From NCBI GenBank assembly GCA_949358305.1, contig OX442314.1, forward strand, positions 5,335,087 to 5,399,086: a DNA stretch of 64,000 nucleotides, written 5' to 3'. The translations under genes were made by a program, and so were the position numbers. Shown piece after piece: positions 47,001 through 58,875 of the stretch; the stretch's first letter is position 1, and the number at the start of each line of letters is the position of its first letter. This DNA comes from Strigamia acuminata. Lineage: Eukaryota; Arthropoda; Chilopoda; Geophilomorpha; Linotaeniidae. The notes beneath the pieces are model-generated. The model saw only the letters and a list, made by a program, of their open reading frames with translations, did no database searches and was not told where the DNA came from.

Positions 47001-47953
47001 ACGTCCAAGTGTTCAATTTTCACTGACACGTCATCATTCGGTTTTTTAGACGAAATACAACACGAATACTCACTGTCGTAGTCGTATTCGTTGACACCGA
47101 CGTATTGGACACGATCCTTACCGCGTGCACGACCTCCGGCATTTTTCAACCTGCAAACTTTGGCAAAATGACCCAATTTGTGGCAAAACCCGCACTCTTT
47201 GTTTTTCGCCACCGTGCAATCGTTTGCTAGATGATCCTTATGACCGCAACGATAGCATTCCTTCGTTCCTTGCGAATTATCGTTACGTCGATCATCCGTA
47301 TTTTGCGGCTTTGCATTTGACTTCCGAAATGTGCCACGTCCCTTTCCTCGATTTTTGAAAAATGGTTTTTTCTCACCCAGCTGATTTACGAGGTTTTCCT
47401 TGGTATTTTCCGTCGTTGTGCGCTCCATCGCTGTTGCGTGTGGTTCACTTGCTTCCGACGAACGAGCCAACGTCAACAATGAACCTAAAGTTAAATCTGT
47501 TTCGCGCAACAAGCGCCGCTGCAAACCTTTATCGCAGCCTTTTTCCAGCACTTGGTCGACTATTAAATCTTTCTCCAAAACCCCGAATTCACAGCTTTTT
47601 ACCATTCTTTTCAGGCGTGTCACGTAAGCGTCCATTAATTCCGCAGGCTCCTGTGTTTGCTGTCGGAATGTGTGCCGTTCAAACCTCAAATTCTTCCGTG
47701 GGTTGAAATAAACAGCCAAAGCTGCTTCGGCCAAATCAAATGTCACTTTGTTCGCAGGCTCGAACGTATCGAAAATGTCCTGTACGGCGGTCCCGGCTAG
47801 GTGTAGCAACGTGGCCAACTTTTGCGCCTCGCCAACTCTTGCTGCTATTACATAGTAACCGAATGCTTGACTCCACTTCTTCCAGCGATAGTCAAGATTA
47901 CCTTCTGAAACGTCAAACGTCCCGACACTCGGCAAATTTAAGTTGGTGGCCAT
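44006..47953 (-). pseudogene. Gypsy-2 gag-pol, single frame, integrase finger truncated
   Basis: ATG 47953 (MATNLNLPSV). Gag runs to about residue 230, then two CCHC knuckles (CYRCGHKDHLANDC, CGFCHKLGHFAKVC), retropepsin DSGS (323-326), reverse transcriptase (first Asp in SKLDCRQGY, catalytic SLDD at 617-620), RNase H (VDASPVGLGAV) and integrase. The integrase goes straight from VWWPGLD to ELAIDICGP, so the Cys-Cys half of the zinc finger and its linker (roughly 40-60 residues) are missing without a frameshift. The DDE residues remain (IDICGP, SDNGPQF, GTVERLN). Near 44100 the usual basic C-terminus (RRSERKRKAPEYL) continues in a neighbouring frame to 43975, suggesting a 1-nt indel. Gag-pol in one frame is common in this group. 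Confidence 0.88.
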
Positions 47954-48085
47954 TTTCGTGAAAAATCAATGTAAACACGACCACGCCCACTTTGCAAAAA
48001 CACTCACACCACTCAAAGTAATGGATGACAAGTCCAGTTTTTTGATGCGAATGGATTCCTTGTTCGTTTTGATCCTCGTCGCCAA

Positions 48086-48426
48086 TGTCGTATCCTTGGA
48101 TCGCTGCATGAAATAAGGACACGGGTGTGTTGGGTGATGCATACCGTACTGCCTCATTTAAACGCCCGGGCGTTTAATTCTTTTTTTGGGCCGACCCCCT
48201 CCCGGTAAAGTCGGTTCGGGGCGGCGCGCGGTGCAATAAACGCCGCCGAGCCCCGGCGTTTATTCGAGCCCGGCGTTTAAATGAACCCGGGCGTTTAAAT
48301 GAGGCGGTACGGTAAGTTACAAGTGCTTTATTCAACATCAAAACGGATACAGGTGAGCACCAGCGCCAGGTGTCACCGTACATATGCGCCATCTAGTGGC
48401 GGCTCTCAATATTACAGAATACCACA
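48086..48426 (-). repeat. Gypsy-2 5' LTR with MITE insertion
   Basis: Matches 42154-42323 once 48144-48314 is removed. The adjacent minus-strand TTGGCGACGAGGATC (48071-48085) is the probable primer site. Confidence 0.92.
48144..48312. mobile_element. TA-target MITE, CCGTACTGCC family (169 bp)
   Basis: Ends CCGTACTGCCTCATTTAAAC and its inverse, with TA at 48142-48143 and 48313-48314. The interior is a GC-rich imperfect palindrome built from CGGGCGTTTAA and CCCGGCG blocks. It is related to 10182-10535. Confidence 0.87.
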
Positions 48427-49640
48427 ACAAGGGACATATAAGCTTTCAATCAGGTCAGATCCATCACTTATACCATGTTCACACCAACGGATCGAGTTTG
48501 GCTGGATCTGATCCGCCCAATCAGATCCAACTGAACAGACTTCCAATATTCACTTGGATGGAGTTGTGTTCACACCAAAATGTGATGTGCAACAATGGAA
48601 TGCTACAGACCGCTGACATTATTTAATGAATTCCAATCCGAATCCAATCGTCGAATTGAGTTGTGGGAACTAGATTGACGAACGGAGTTGTTGGGCACAC
48701 GGATCTAGATTCGTGAATGGAGTTCAGTGTTCACACCAATCTTGGATCTAGATCCACAGCTTCGTGAAAATATTCACATTAACTTACATAATCAGAAAAA
48801 GATAATTTAATTTCCAGAGCTTCCGTGGAAACACTTTGAAACTAACTAAATTAGCAATCAATCCTTTAATCACAGGAAAACGATCTGTCAGGTCGAAAAT
48901 AACAACTCGTAAAAAATTATTGGATACCTCAAAAACCCCTACAAACTCTGTAGACGGATTTCAACGAGATGTTCTTAACGAATAGGCGTAGAACAAGTTT
49001 TAACCAATCAGGCATCTCGGAAATCTCAAGCGTGGCATATTAATTCTAAATACATTCCAATCACATAACGTATTCATTATTTCAAAACATCAAATAATAC
49101 TATAATTAATGGGAACATTTAATCATTATCTTGCAGATCTTAAAATCACTTCAAAATTGAGTTAAACCCCAAATTCTGGTTATCTGACGTCATCAAAAGT
49201 GCGAGGTAGACGCTAATGGCCGAAAAATCTCACTCGAGATGTGGTCTGAGAAACCTTCAAGATCATTTAGGACCACCAAACCATCAATGGCAATCAATTC
49301 CTTGGTACAAAATACACCCAACAAGCAGGTTAGATAAATTCTACAACTCTTTAAATTATTTTTACAACCTTGGGCGATATAAAATTGACAACCGCGTGGC
49401 AGAAACGACTCGACAACCGCTTACCTGCGGTAACTGATTTAGATGTCCTGTCCTTCACAGAAAAATGTCATATATTGTTATGAAAGATGTCAGAGCAATG
49501 CGACCTCTGGCGAATGAAAATAACACATTATGTAATTTGGTGCGATAGCACTCACTTCGATTCACGTTTAACCTTCAGCCTAGCCAGGCGCAATAAAATG
49601 TAGGCCAAGTTGTACAACAATTAGTGCAGGTTTATTCGAT
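48427..49640. other. Repeat-rich spacer without recognised genes
   Basis: 48427-48780 contains degenerate repeats of the GGATCTGATCC/TTCACACCAA type. A stretch similar to 42100-42153 plus 48427-48470 recurs near 59240-59345. 48781-49640 is AT-rich with nothing I can identify. Confidence 0.5.
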
Positions 49641-50468
49641 ACGAATACAGTTCAAAAAATATGTTTTTAGTTTTTTATTAATGATAAAGAACGGATGCTG
49701 ACACCACAATGAAACAACACGAAAACGAAGCTGATTTATTAAATGCTTAAACTTACAATTACATCAACAAATGAAATAATGTACGGAAGTCTAAATGATA
49801 CATGAATTTCTACTTTTTCAATTATTTGCTGTAGAGTTTAGATTGTGAGACGTGTTGGAGGTTCAAAAGGCATTTGACTCGTCACTAAATAGTTTTTGCA
49901 ACAACACAAATCGAAATATAATGGCGACTGGAAAATTTTGGAAAAATTGTCTGAAATTGTGTAATTGTGAAATTGTGATTTGAAAATTGTAAACAATGCC
50001 ACAAATAAAGCAATTAAAAATGTTTAGAATGCAAATGTAGAAGGATAATAATGACATTCCCAAGGTTAATCCTAGAATGCTGCCGATATCGCTTACAATT
50101 GAGATATTGGATATTTCTCGTTCTCTTCGATAGTCTCGGTGAAACTATCAGCTAATTGAACGTTCATAAACGTATTGAAGTCAACTGCAAGCCATAAACA
50201 ATTTCACTATCTGCTGATCGACGTTGTGCCGGCTTTATATATGATATACGTAGAAATACCACACTGGTTAAGGTTCTACCCACTAATTCCTACTTCTAGT
50301 ATAATTGTGGCCCTTGCTGGAAATGCCATGAGAGTTGCTGTGGTTACAAAAGGCATTTGACTTATCACAAAAGATTTTTTTGTGATGATTTGCAATTGCA
50401 AATTCGATTATTGACAGCAGGATAAATGTTGAAAATGAGTAGTGTGGTGTTTTAAACAATCCCACAAA
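49641..50468. other. 3' flank of gene B with vestigial terminal exon
   Basis: Homologous to 7215-8044 below gene A. Contains the relic exon listed next. Confidence 0.6.
49990..50235 (-). pseudogene. Vestigial duplicate of the DEG/ENaC terminal exon (B side)
   Basis: The minus strand encodes a still recognisable pore and TM2 (GMSLLSFYICILNIFN). A 1-nt deletion relative to exon 10 (CGCTTACAATTG versus CGCTTAAGAATTG) shifts the frame upstream of it. Counterpart of 7570-7800. Confidence 0.7.
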
Positions 50469-51846
50469 TTACACACGATTACTCAAGCAGACTCTGAACC
50501 AATTAAAAGTGTTTAGAATGCAAATGTAGAAAGATAGTATTGACATTCCCAAACCTAATCCTAGAATGCTGCCGATATCGCTTAAGAATTGAGACATTGG
50601 ATATTTCTGTTTCTCTTCTATGGTCTCGGTCAAACTATCAACTAATTGAAAGGTCGCAAACGTGTAAAAATTGACTGGTAACTTACTCCCATGCACAATA
50701 GTTTGGTAAAACTTATTTACGCAAAGTTGTTTACATTTGCACTGTTTTTGATTCGAAGCGTAGTTATTGAAGTACATCAGATGAGCGGTAGTAACATCTT
50801 TTGTAGTGTTGCAATCTGGTAAGTTTGATGCTGTCATATAAGGTAATCTGAAAAGCCATTATAACAAGTAATTCAGAAATAGATGACAATAAAATGTGAC
50901 AATAAATAAAAATAAACGTGAAACAAGCACTGAGATGTGAATAAAATAAAATGTGTCAAGCAGTTATCATACCTGCAGTTGATGCTTCTAAATAAATTGT
51001 TTTGTATACAAGCATTTTTACACATCAAATATGTAGTTTTGTTATCTTCACATGGATTGCGCTTTGTATTTCTTTGTACAGTCTATTTTATAAAATCAAG
51101 TTCAGTATAAACAATTAAACATGATGTACCGTATTTTTTGTATATATTGTTCAATTTATTACCATAAATTCTCGAAGTATAATATTATTTGTCCATCCAT
51201 AGATTAACGCCAATGGTTCCAGGATGTTAACTTCCTCTGCTAGATTATTTAGGAATAACTGAATAATATAAAATAATTAAAAACTTTGTGGATGCATATT
51301 GGATCACTTCCTGTAACTAACAAGTAATTTCAGACAAATCAGTCACAATTCATTTGAGTACACCAATTACTGATCAATTTAAATCCTGATTTATAGGAAT
51401 CCAGTACTTTGGATTCTAGGCTGTTGAGGGTAAGGTATTTATCTGTCTAATGATTTTAGCTTACCTTCATATCGTGGCAGCATATGTCTGAAGGTTGTAG
51501 GAATTCAAACGCAAATGGAAAGTCAACTATTAGGTTGTGTGTTTTTTCTGGAAAACATTGGAAAGATCACAGTCAATTTTCAGAAACTTCAGCTAGATCT
51601 AGAGTGCAATTTTAATTATAGTCAAAAGTAACTGCTGTAGTTGTAAGAAAAGTTGAAGGTGTACTTGTACGATAGCATAAACCTGAAGGCATAATACCAA
51701 AGGGATACGACACATAGTTTACACCATGTATGGTATCATTAATTTGTGTGAAAGTGCTGTAATAACTACCGGATGGCCCACATAAAACCGGCCTGACAAT
51801 ACAAGGAGGGTCACTAAGGGCGTCTCAAAAAAATTTACCATACAAT

Positions 51847-52685
51847 AGGGGGTTTCATTAATTAAGCAATTTTGTAATTTTCCAACTTTAGCAATTTTGC
51901 ACTTTTGGATTTGTCACATGGTATCAGTTCCACCAATCATGTGCATAATGGCAAAAACACAAAACAGAAAAAATAAACAATCACAAAATCAAAGGTTGTT
52001 TTGCTATTTTGGCAAAATGACAGCAGCCAAGCTCAATCCAAGTGGCCATCACAAATTGTGATTAACAATTAGTTTCAAAAACAATCTCATGATTTTGCAA
52101 TTTTGCAATTATTTAAATAGTCACATGACTTCCTATCCACCATATTGGGTTTTAGTTATATCCAACCAATTTTAAAATGTGATGCAAAATAACTATAGTT
52201 CTATTTGTGTGATGGAACAAAATTTTTTTTTAATAAAGTGCACTTTAATAAATATAAGTTTCACAGATTGCACCAGAGCCATTAATTGAGTTTCCTAGCT
52301 GTTATACAGTCATGGGTGCATCAGCATATTGATGATATACAAGGATACAAGTTGGCCACTTAGATAGAGCTTGGATGCCTCCATTTTGTTTTGAGTTTCA
52401 CAAGTCTCAAAATCACTTCTTATTAAAATCACAAAAACTACCTTTTAGACGTTTTTGGGATTTTGTGTTTTCACTTTCTTGTACTTTAGTGAATGTGAAT
52501 GTGATTGGTAGAACAGACATCACATGGCAATACTCAAAAATCACAAAGTTGTCCAGATCACACAATTGCAAAATTGACTGGGTTAATTCAATGTAATCCC
52601 ATTTTTGGAGGCATCAAAAAATAATGATTTTGTGATTAATGCAAAATCACAAAATTGAAAAATCATTCATATAATGAAACCCCCT
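51847..52685. mobile_element. Inverted-repeat element M1 (839 bp)
   Basis: Ends AGGGGGTTTCATTA and its inverse, with AAT on both sides (51844-51846, 52686-52688). Gene A's matching intron lacks it (CCAATGTTC at 10663), which defines the empty site. The interior is AT-rich and non-coding, with many TGCAATTTTG motifs. A 3-bp duplication would fit Harbinger-like or other small-TSD families. Confidence 0.75.
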
Positions 52686-52999
52686 AATGTTCAATAAAAT
52701 ATGTATTAATTATTTTACTTGTGGGCAGTGTTGGGTTTAATTAAGGTTTCTGGTGCAGTTTTTTCTGCTCTTTCGTTTGGTGTTTTTGATGATCTGAGTT
52801 TTTGTTCATGAGATATTTGCGTTTTTAATCAATTTTTGTGCAAATTTACCAAGTTTGATTGCAATAGTCATTCCTGAATTTCAGATCCTCACACATTAGA
52901 ACACAGAAAAAGTAAGATTAAGGGCCAGCAGAAATAAGACTAAGGGTGAGTAAAAGCTGTGAGAGTAGAAGATTACATTGGCTATACGTATAGCCAGAG

Positions 53000-53763
53000 T
53001 ATACTCTGGCTTACTGTTAGAAGGTATCCAGTTCGTATTGGCCGAGCCATTTCACTTGTGTAGGGCTACATAAAAGTAGGCTAAAATACAAACGCTCGAG
53101 TTACAAGAAGCCATTTTGTGTCCAGACATAACAATCAATTATTAAAATTCAAAAATTGCTTATTTTCCAGACTAAGCAACCAATAAACTGAGCGAACTGA
53201 ACAAAGAGGTAATTTGATAAAATAGCATCATAAAACATTGCTTTATGGCTTTTTAAAACATTTTATTATTAAATAAAAGCTAATTAATGTCATTCAGACC
53301 ATTATGTGAGAATTGTATTTTGTCATTTTTATTTTATAAAGTTTTCTAATTGTTAGTAATAATACCTTAAGTGTTAAATTCCTTTTTTTTGTGTGTCATT
53401 TGAATATTGCTTAGTCATAGTGTAGTGTATCTTGTGTGTCATTTAAATTTAATATCATTTTACTTTCTCGATATTAGTTTTCCTGTTTGATTGAATTTAT
53501 ATTACTAGTTAGTTGCTGTTTGTGCTTTACAAAATAAACATCAAAAAACACAATTGTGCCCACGAGACTCTAAATTCATTTCTTCAACTTGGTTTTCATT
53601 AACCAAGACGGACCCACCGGAAGAGAAGACTGGAAACTTCACAATTACTATAATTTAAAACAAAAAAAATACATTTCCTGGTGGTGGTACACAGGCAACA
53701 GTTGGGAGTAAACAGGCTCGACCAATACGAACTGGGTACCGTCTAACAGTAAGCAAGAGTATA
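53000..53763. mobile_element. Inverted-repeat element with ~50-bp ends (764 bp)
   Basis: Left end TATACTCTGGCTTACTGTTA; the inverse (TATACTCTTGCTTACTGTTA) is at the right end, with similarity continuing ~50 bp. It is absent from gene A's corresponding place (TTAGCTAGTAGAAC, 12790-12803). A 20-bp palindrome AGCCAGAGTATACTCTGGCT spans its left border. Non-coding. Confidence 0.75.
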
Positions 53764-54930
53764 GTAGAACTAAGCTTGTAAGGAGATTGAATCCAAGTGT
53801 GTATGTGTATTTACTCGTGTTTACGTACGTATACCTGTACTGATTTGTGTACAATGTCCAAAAGGAAGGGGAATAAGGCTTTTTGATGCATTAACCATTG
53901 TTTTATATCCACGAAAATACTGTTAATATCAAATAATTTAATCTGATATTTCACCCATGGTTATATTTAGAAACATACCGTATCAGTTATTTCATTATTA
54001 AGATTGATTGTTTCGTGGACGTTGAGTGTGTTCCATATTTCTTGCAATGACAATTCGTTGTTGAACAATTGCCACGGTGATGTATTACTGCAGGTCTTGT
54101 TAGTTCGATTCATGAAGTTCAATCTGGCTTTATCAATTTCATCGTCTTGTGTTTCACCACAGACCGTGACAGACGGATATTGGGTAAAGCGTCGTGGAAC
54201 TATGCTCACCGTTTTTGTTATCGGTTCTTCAATGTAGTAGTTTAAACGAATTTGCAAACAATATAAAGTGAATCCCGAGGAAATTATAACCAGAATTGTC
54301 TTAAAATTAAGTGAAATTACATTTCTTTCAATTTGCATCTGACTCTGAGTTATTTTCTTTGTGCATTTGTCATAAACTTGGTGAATCTTATTAACTGATT
54401 TTTTTTTCCGAATGTTTGCTAGATACCAAGCGATTTCAGGCAACGAGGTTAAAGAGAGACCGAGAAATAGGCCCAGATTTTCTCCTAAATCTGATAGTAA
54501 AGCAATAACATCATATGTGTACCGTTCTTCATACACGTTGATTTTATCATTAGTTATCGCTAGTGACACAGATATAATGTTTTTATCATCTGCTATGCCC
54601 GCATCGGTGTATGTTATAAATATTAACTGTTCGCATGGACGTCGACATAGACAATCAGCAATTGGATCGGTGGTTTCAATTAAATGATTTGCAATACCAT
54701 ACAGCTCATGGGTGGTATTTGAACATTCGCAGAGTGGTAAATCTATCTTTGTAAAGGGTAATCTGGCAAAAAAGATGTTTCATCACTTTTATTTTAGTTG
54801 TATTTGTATATTATGCATCTTACCTGCAAAACACATATTTTTTTAATTTCTTAATTAAGCATCCACGATAACATTCTTTGTATTCGTTTTCACTGGAGCA
54901 TGAACTCATCGATGAATTGAGAAATATGAA

Positions 54931-55507
54931 CTTACAAGTTAGTCACTTAATATGTTTTAATTACGGTAGTCGTCTTCATATTTATCATTTTGCTTTGTGC
55001 TTACACAGCAATAACTGCATCATTTTTGAATATTCTCCCAGTCTCGTTGAGGGGCTGGTAGTGAATTTCCGAGACTCTATGAGCTAATACTTAGATAGTC
55101 TTTGTCTGCTAAACACGTGGCAATTTTCCAAACCTTCCAATTGCAGCCTAAAAATAAAAATGGCACCAGCACACCGCACCGATCCAAAAACTCTTCCTTA
55201 ACTTCCCTGCACGGCATTTGCTAAGTTTGCTTACCTGCATTATGCAATACAATATCTTGATATTTTATGATGCTGTATCATCAGCATCCTCTATGTTTTT
55301 TGCATGATAAATGACATTGTATGAATTACCTTATCAATGTCTGGACCTTCCATTATTGTCGTACACCTGAATTTAATACCTACTGTATACTCTAGCAGAC
55401 CAAAAAAAGCAAAGCTACTTTCCTGGTGGTATGACAACACAGTCTACAGTTAGAAGTAATGAGGGTGTGCCAATGGGAGAAAGGCTCTGCCAGAGTATAG
55501 TATGGAT
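54931..55507. other. Sequence upstream of gene B, past the deletion point
   Basis: 54936-55090 is homologous to sequence upstream of gene A (15535-15548 continued at 40119-40229 and 41333-41365), without the BEL-2 and S2 insertions, so it is the empty-site version. The remainder is AT-rich with no gene seen. Confidence 0.65.
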
Positions 55508-56128
55508 TAGGGATGAGAACGGGACCAATTTTGGGGTCCCGTCCCGTCCCGTGTCCCCAATGTCCAAATTTCTCCAGTCCCGTCCCGTCCCGTGTCCCGA
55601 ATGTCCAAATTTCTCCAGTCCCGTCCCGTCCCGTGACCCGAAATGTCCAAATTTTTTCCGTCCCGTCCCGTCCCGTCCCGTGTCCCAAAATATGCTAATT
55701 TTTCGAGTCCCGACCCGTCCCGTGTCCCGAAATTTGCCGATTTTTCGAATCACGAACGTAATATGCGCGTATAATGTTAACGTAATACGCGCGTATAACG
55801 TTAAAATATGATCAAATATGGATCATATATGATCAAATATGATAAAATATGATAAAATATGATCAAAAATGATCAAATGTGATAAATGTTATAAATAAAT
55901 ATGATAAAATAAAACTTCACCAAGTCCCGTCTCGTCCCGAATCCCGCATAAGGCAAAAATTATCAGTCCCGTCCCGTCCCGTGTCCCGAATGCTCAAATT
56001 TTTCCAGTCCCGTCCCGTCCCGTGTCCCGAATGTTCAAATTTTTCCAGTCCCGTCCCGTCCCGAATCCCGCTGCGGGACGGGACCGGGACCGGGACCGGG
56101 ACCAGTCCCGGTCCCGTTCTCATCCCTA
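55508..56128. mobile_element. hAT-like MITE with GTCCC minisatellite (621 bp)
   Basis: Inverted ends TAGGGATGAGAACGGGACC, 8-bp duplication GTATGGAT (55500-55507, 56129-56136). The body holds arrays of (GTCCC)n with GTGTCCCGAATGTCCAAATT spacers at both sides of an AT-rich GATCAAATATGATAAAAT core. It sits inside repeat R copy 2 (55453-56330). Open frames through the arrays are artefacts. Confidence 0.9.
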
Positions 56129-56404
56129 GTATGGATGCTAGCATCAAAGTGTGAGATGTGGCCCATTCTTTCTCCAAAGAGACCCTGGGCTGAGAATATC
56201 CCACGACCCCATCTGCAGATCTGCCCCTAAGTGAATTTGAGCAGTCAGTTTCCGGTGATGTAACATTTATATCATCGTCTTCGGAAAGCGTTTGTCTGAA
56301 AAGGACAGAATGTATTAAAGAGATCACGGTTGCTGCCATCCGGGTCTAATTAACAAATACACTAAAAGTTAATCTAATCACAGGGTAAATGCCGTTTAGG
56401 GACT

Positions 56405-56903
56405 TGTGACTGGGCTATAGTCTTACCCACGCAGTATGGGGAATTACTGAGCGGGAGGGATGCATACATCACGTAATAAACAAGAAAGGGACTCAGATCA
56501 GTTGTCTAGGGGTTGGGTCACCTATCTTACTGTGCGTTGGTGCCAGTAGGCACGCTACACCGGCGTCCAACCCGTCACACATGGGTGACGTGGTCGGTTG
56601 CATTGGACGCACATTCTGTCGTACTCACCTGTACGACCCATGTAGCAGTCATCCTGAACCTGCCACTAAAGAGTCACAGTGGTGAATGGTGAGAGCAGCA
56701 GAGTTGGCAGTTGTCTCTGCCATCGTTTGGATCGTGGCAGCTTGCACTAGACATGTCCTTACCTTCGGCTCTCTTAGCAGCGTCTCTCTCTCACCACACC
56801 ACTCCGCTCGTACCTCCCCTGCTATGCTGGTCCACTCCTCCGTAAGGGGGACGCCTTGGGGCCACCAGACAGTGTGTGGAGTGATGTAGGCCAAACGGTC
56901 ACA
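56405..56903 (-). mobile_element. Solo LTR S3 (family TGTGAC...GTCACA)
   Basis: 499 bp; the minus strand starts TGTGACCGTTTGGCC and ends CCCAGTCACA. TSD GACT at 56401-56404 and 56904-56907. Related to S1 and S2. Confidence 0.88.
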
Positions 56904-57330
56904 GACTTATATCTGGCCGGTAAAATGTCTAGGGGTTAAAATATTAAAAGAGTACAAGGTAAGTATTACAAAGAAACAATAATTTATTCAGTCTAATTTA
57001 CAAAGATAAATAAGGATTAAATAGATTGAACTAGGGATAATGAAATGAAATAAAATGAAATGAGACAAGTTGCGAAACAATAGCGGGCGCAGCAACGGCT
57101 TGTTGTGCGCACAAATGGCGTGAACGGAGTTCTCGTCGTTCGTCTTCTCCCTCGTTTTCTCATATACGACGGCGATGGCTGCAGACTCCGGAGCAACTCA
57201 CGGTGGTCTGCAGACGATGGCGGTGATTCACGTCAAGCAACGGTCCTCTCCTCGACACAGGACAATGAACGCGCATTCATTGACAGCGCGATATGAGTGC
57301 TGGCTTTGCAAATTTTGCAAAGCAAGCATT
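56904..57330. other. Unassigned spacer
   Basis: AT-rich at first, then a GC-richer stretch (57080-57290) without recognisable coding content. Bounded by S3 and M2. Confidence 0.5.
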
Positions 57331-58875
57331 AGGGGGTTTCATTAATTAAGCAATTTTGTAATTTTGCAACTTTAGCAATTTTGCACTTTTGGATTTGTCA
57401 CATGATATCAGTTCCACCAATCATGTGCATAATTGCAAAAACACAAAACAGAAAAAATACACAATCACAAAATCAAAGGTAGTTTTGCTATTTTGGCAAA
57501 AATGGCAGCAGCCAAACTCAATCCAAGTGGCCATCACAAATTGTGATTAATAATTAGTTTCAAAAACAATCTCATAATTTTGCAATTTTGCAATTATTTA
57601 AATAGTCACGTGACTTCCTATCCACCATATTAGGTTATAATTATATCCAACCAATTTTAAAATGTGATGCAAAAAAACTAGTTCTTATTTGTGTGATGGA
57701 ACAAAATATTTTTTAATAAGGTGCATTTTAATAAATACTAGCTGTTCACCCACAAAGCCAAAGTCATAGATCAGACAAATGTATACAACCAAAAATAAAA
57801 TAAATTTTTGCAAAACTAAACCAAACCCATAATAATGCAACCCAAACCCAAACCACACCAAACCAAAACCAATGCCAATCTGGCCAATACCCAAACACAA
57901 TCAAACCCAAAAGTTAACCTAAACCCAACGTTAATCCAGCCAATTCAATTTTGGCCCAAACCACTGCAACCTGCTATTTTGTCCTCCTTTATTATTCAAC
58001 CACTTTTTCCAACTTTTTCTTATAAATCAACCCAAAAAAGATCGTTTTTTCCAAAATTTAAAGTCAACGGTTAATCCGATCAAAAAGTTATCTGTACCAT
58101 CGTTTTCAGCGGGATTTTCTTCTCTGGAAACCTGTTTTAAACATTTCATTCGGTTAATTTTACGAATTTTTGGTTTTGTCATGGTCGAATCTCGAATCCA
58201 AATTCTGCACCAAATTTCCAAATTTTCCCATTCGGTCCCCCGCTAAGATGGCCCGAATCGGCACTTTTCCTCGCCCGAATCAAAAAATAAAAAATACAGG
58301 CTTGTGCAGAATTGTCTCCTCTTCAAAATGAGCTTGGTTCCATAATTTTCCGAGCTTATCTTGACATAGAAAACAATAAAAAACGATACGCGACGAACAT
58401 TTCCGCCTGAATTTCCATTCGGGCACCCGCTAAAATCGCCCTGAATCGGTACTTTTTTTTACCCGAATCGAAGTATTGAGTTTCCTAGCTGTTATACAGT
58501 CATGGATGCATCAGCATTTTGATGATATACAAGGATACAAGTTGGCCACTTAGATAGAGCTTGGATGCCTCCATTTTGTTTTGAGTTTCACAAGCCTCAA
58601 AATCACTTCTTATCAAAATCACAAAAACTACCTTTTAGATGTTTTTGGGATTTTGTGTTTTCACTCTTTTGTGCTTTAGTGAATGTGAATGTGATTGGTA
58701 GAACAGATATCACATGACAATACTCAAAAATCACAGAATTGTCCAGATCACACAATTGCAAAATTGACTGGGTTAATTCAATGTAAACTCATTTTTGGAG
58801 GCATCAAAAAATAATGATTTTGTGATTAATGCAAAATCACAAAATTGCAAAATCATTCATATAATGAAACCCCCT
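57331..58875. mobile_element. Inverted-repeat element M2 (1545 bp), relative of M1
   Basis: Same ends as M1 (AGGGGGTTTCATTA). It is nearly collinear with M1, except that about 57737-58477 is unrelated: it begins near CTAGCTGTTCACCCACAAAG, is rich in CAAACCCAAA and includes CCCGAATCG repeats. This may be a further insertion. Flanks are ATT and AAT, so the duplication is uncertain. Confidence 0.7.

Larger units (their letters stand above)
42154..48426 (-). mobile_element. Gypsy-2: Ty3/Gypsy element with short LTRs
   Basis: LTRs at 42154-42323 (170 bp) and 48086-48426 (170 bp plus a 171-bp MITE insertion including its TA) are flanked by the 5-bp duplication ACAAG (42149-42153, 48427-48431). Minus orientation. 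The polypurine tract GAAAAAAAGAGTGA abuts the 3' LTR (42324-42337). A Ulp1-PHD element is inserted between it and the end of pol. Confidence 0.95.
50469..54930 (-). pseudogene. Gene B: tandem DEG/ENaC paralogue lacking exons 1-3
   Basis: Exons matching gene A exons 4-10: 54824-54930 (107 nt), 53979-54762 (784), 53835-53919 (85), 51465-51547 (83), 51163-51258 (96), 50973-51082 (110), 50469-50847 (379). All lengths equal those of gene A and all are open with GT-AG junctions. The bridging exon again carries TM2 of module 1 (GLFLGLSLTS) and TM1 of module 2. Exons 1-3 and the promoter are absent: exon 4's acceptor is followed directly by sequence (TTAGTCACTT) that in gene A lies about 550 bp upstream of exon 1. 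The loss of TM1 of module 1 probably makes this a pseudogene, although module 2 is complete. Intron 6 (2.3 kb) holds two inserted elements. Confidence 0.85.

Noticed and set aside
55392-56339. Several open frames with GTGRDGT or RPVPSRP repeats
   Set aside because: Translation of the GTCCC minisatellite in a MITE.
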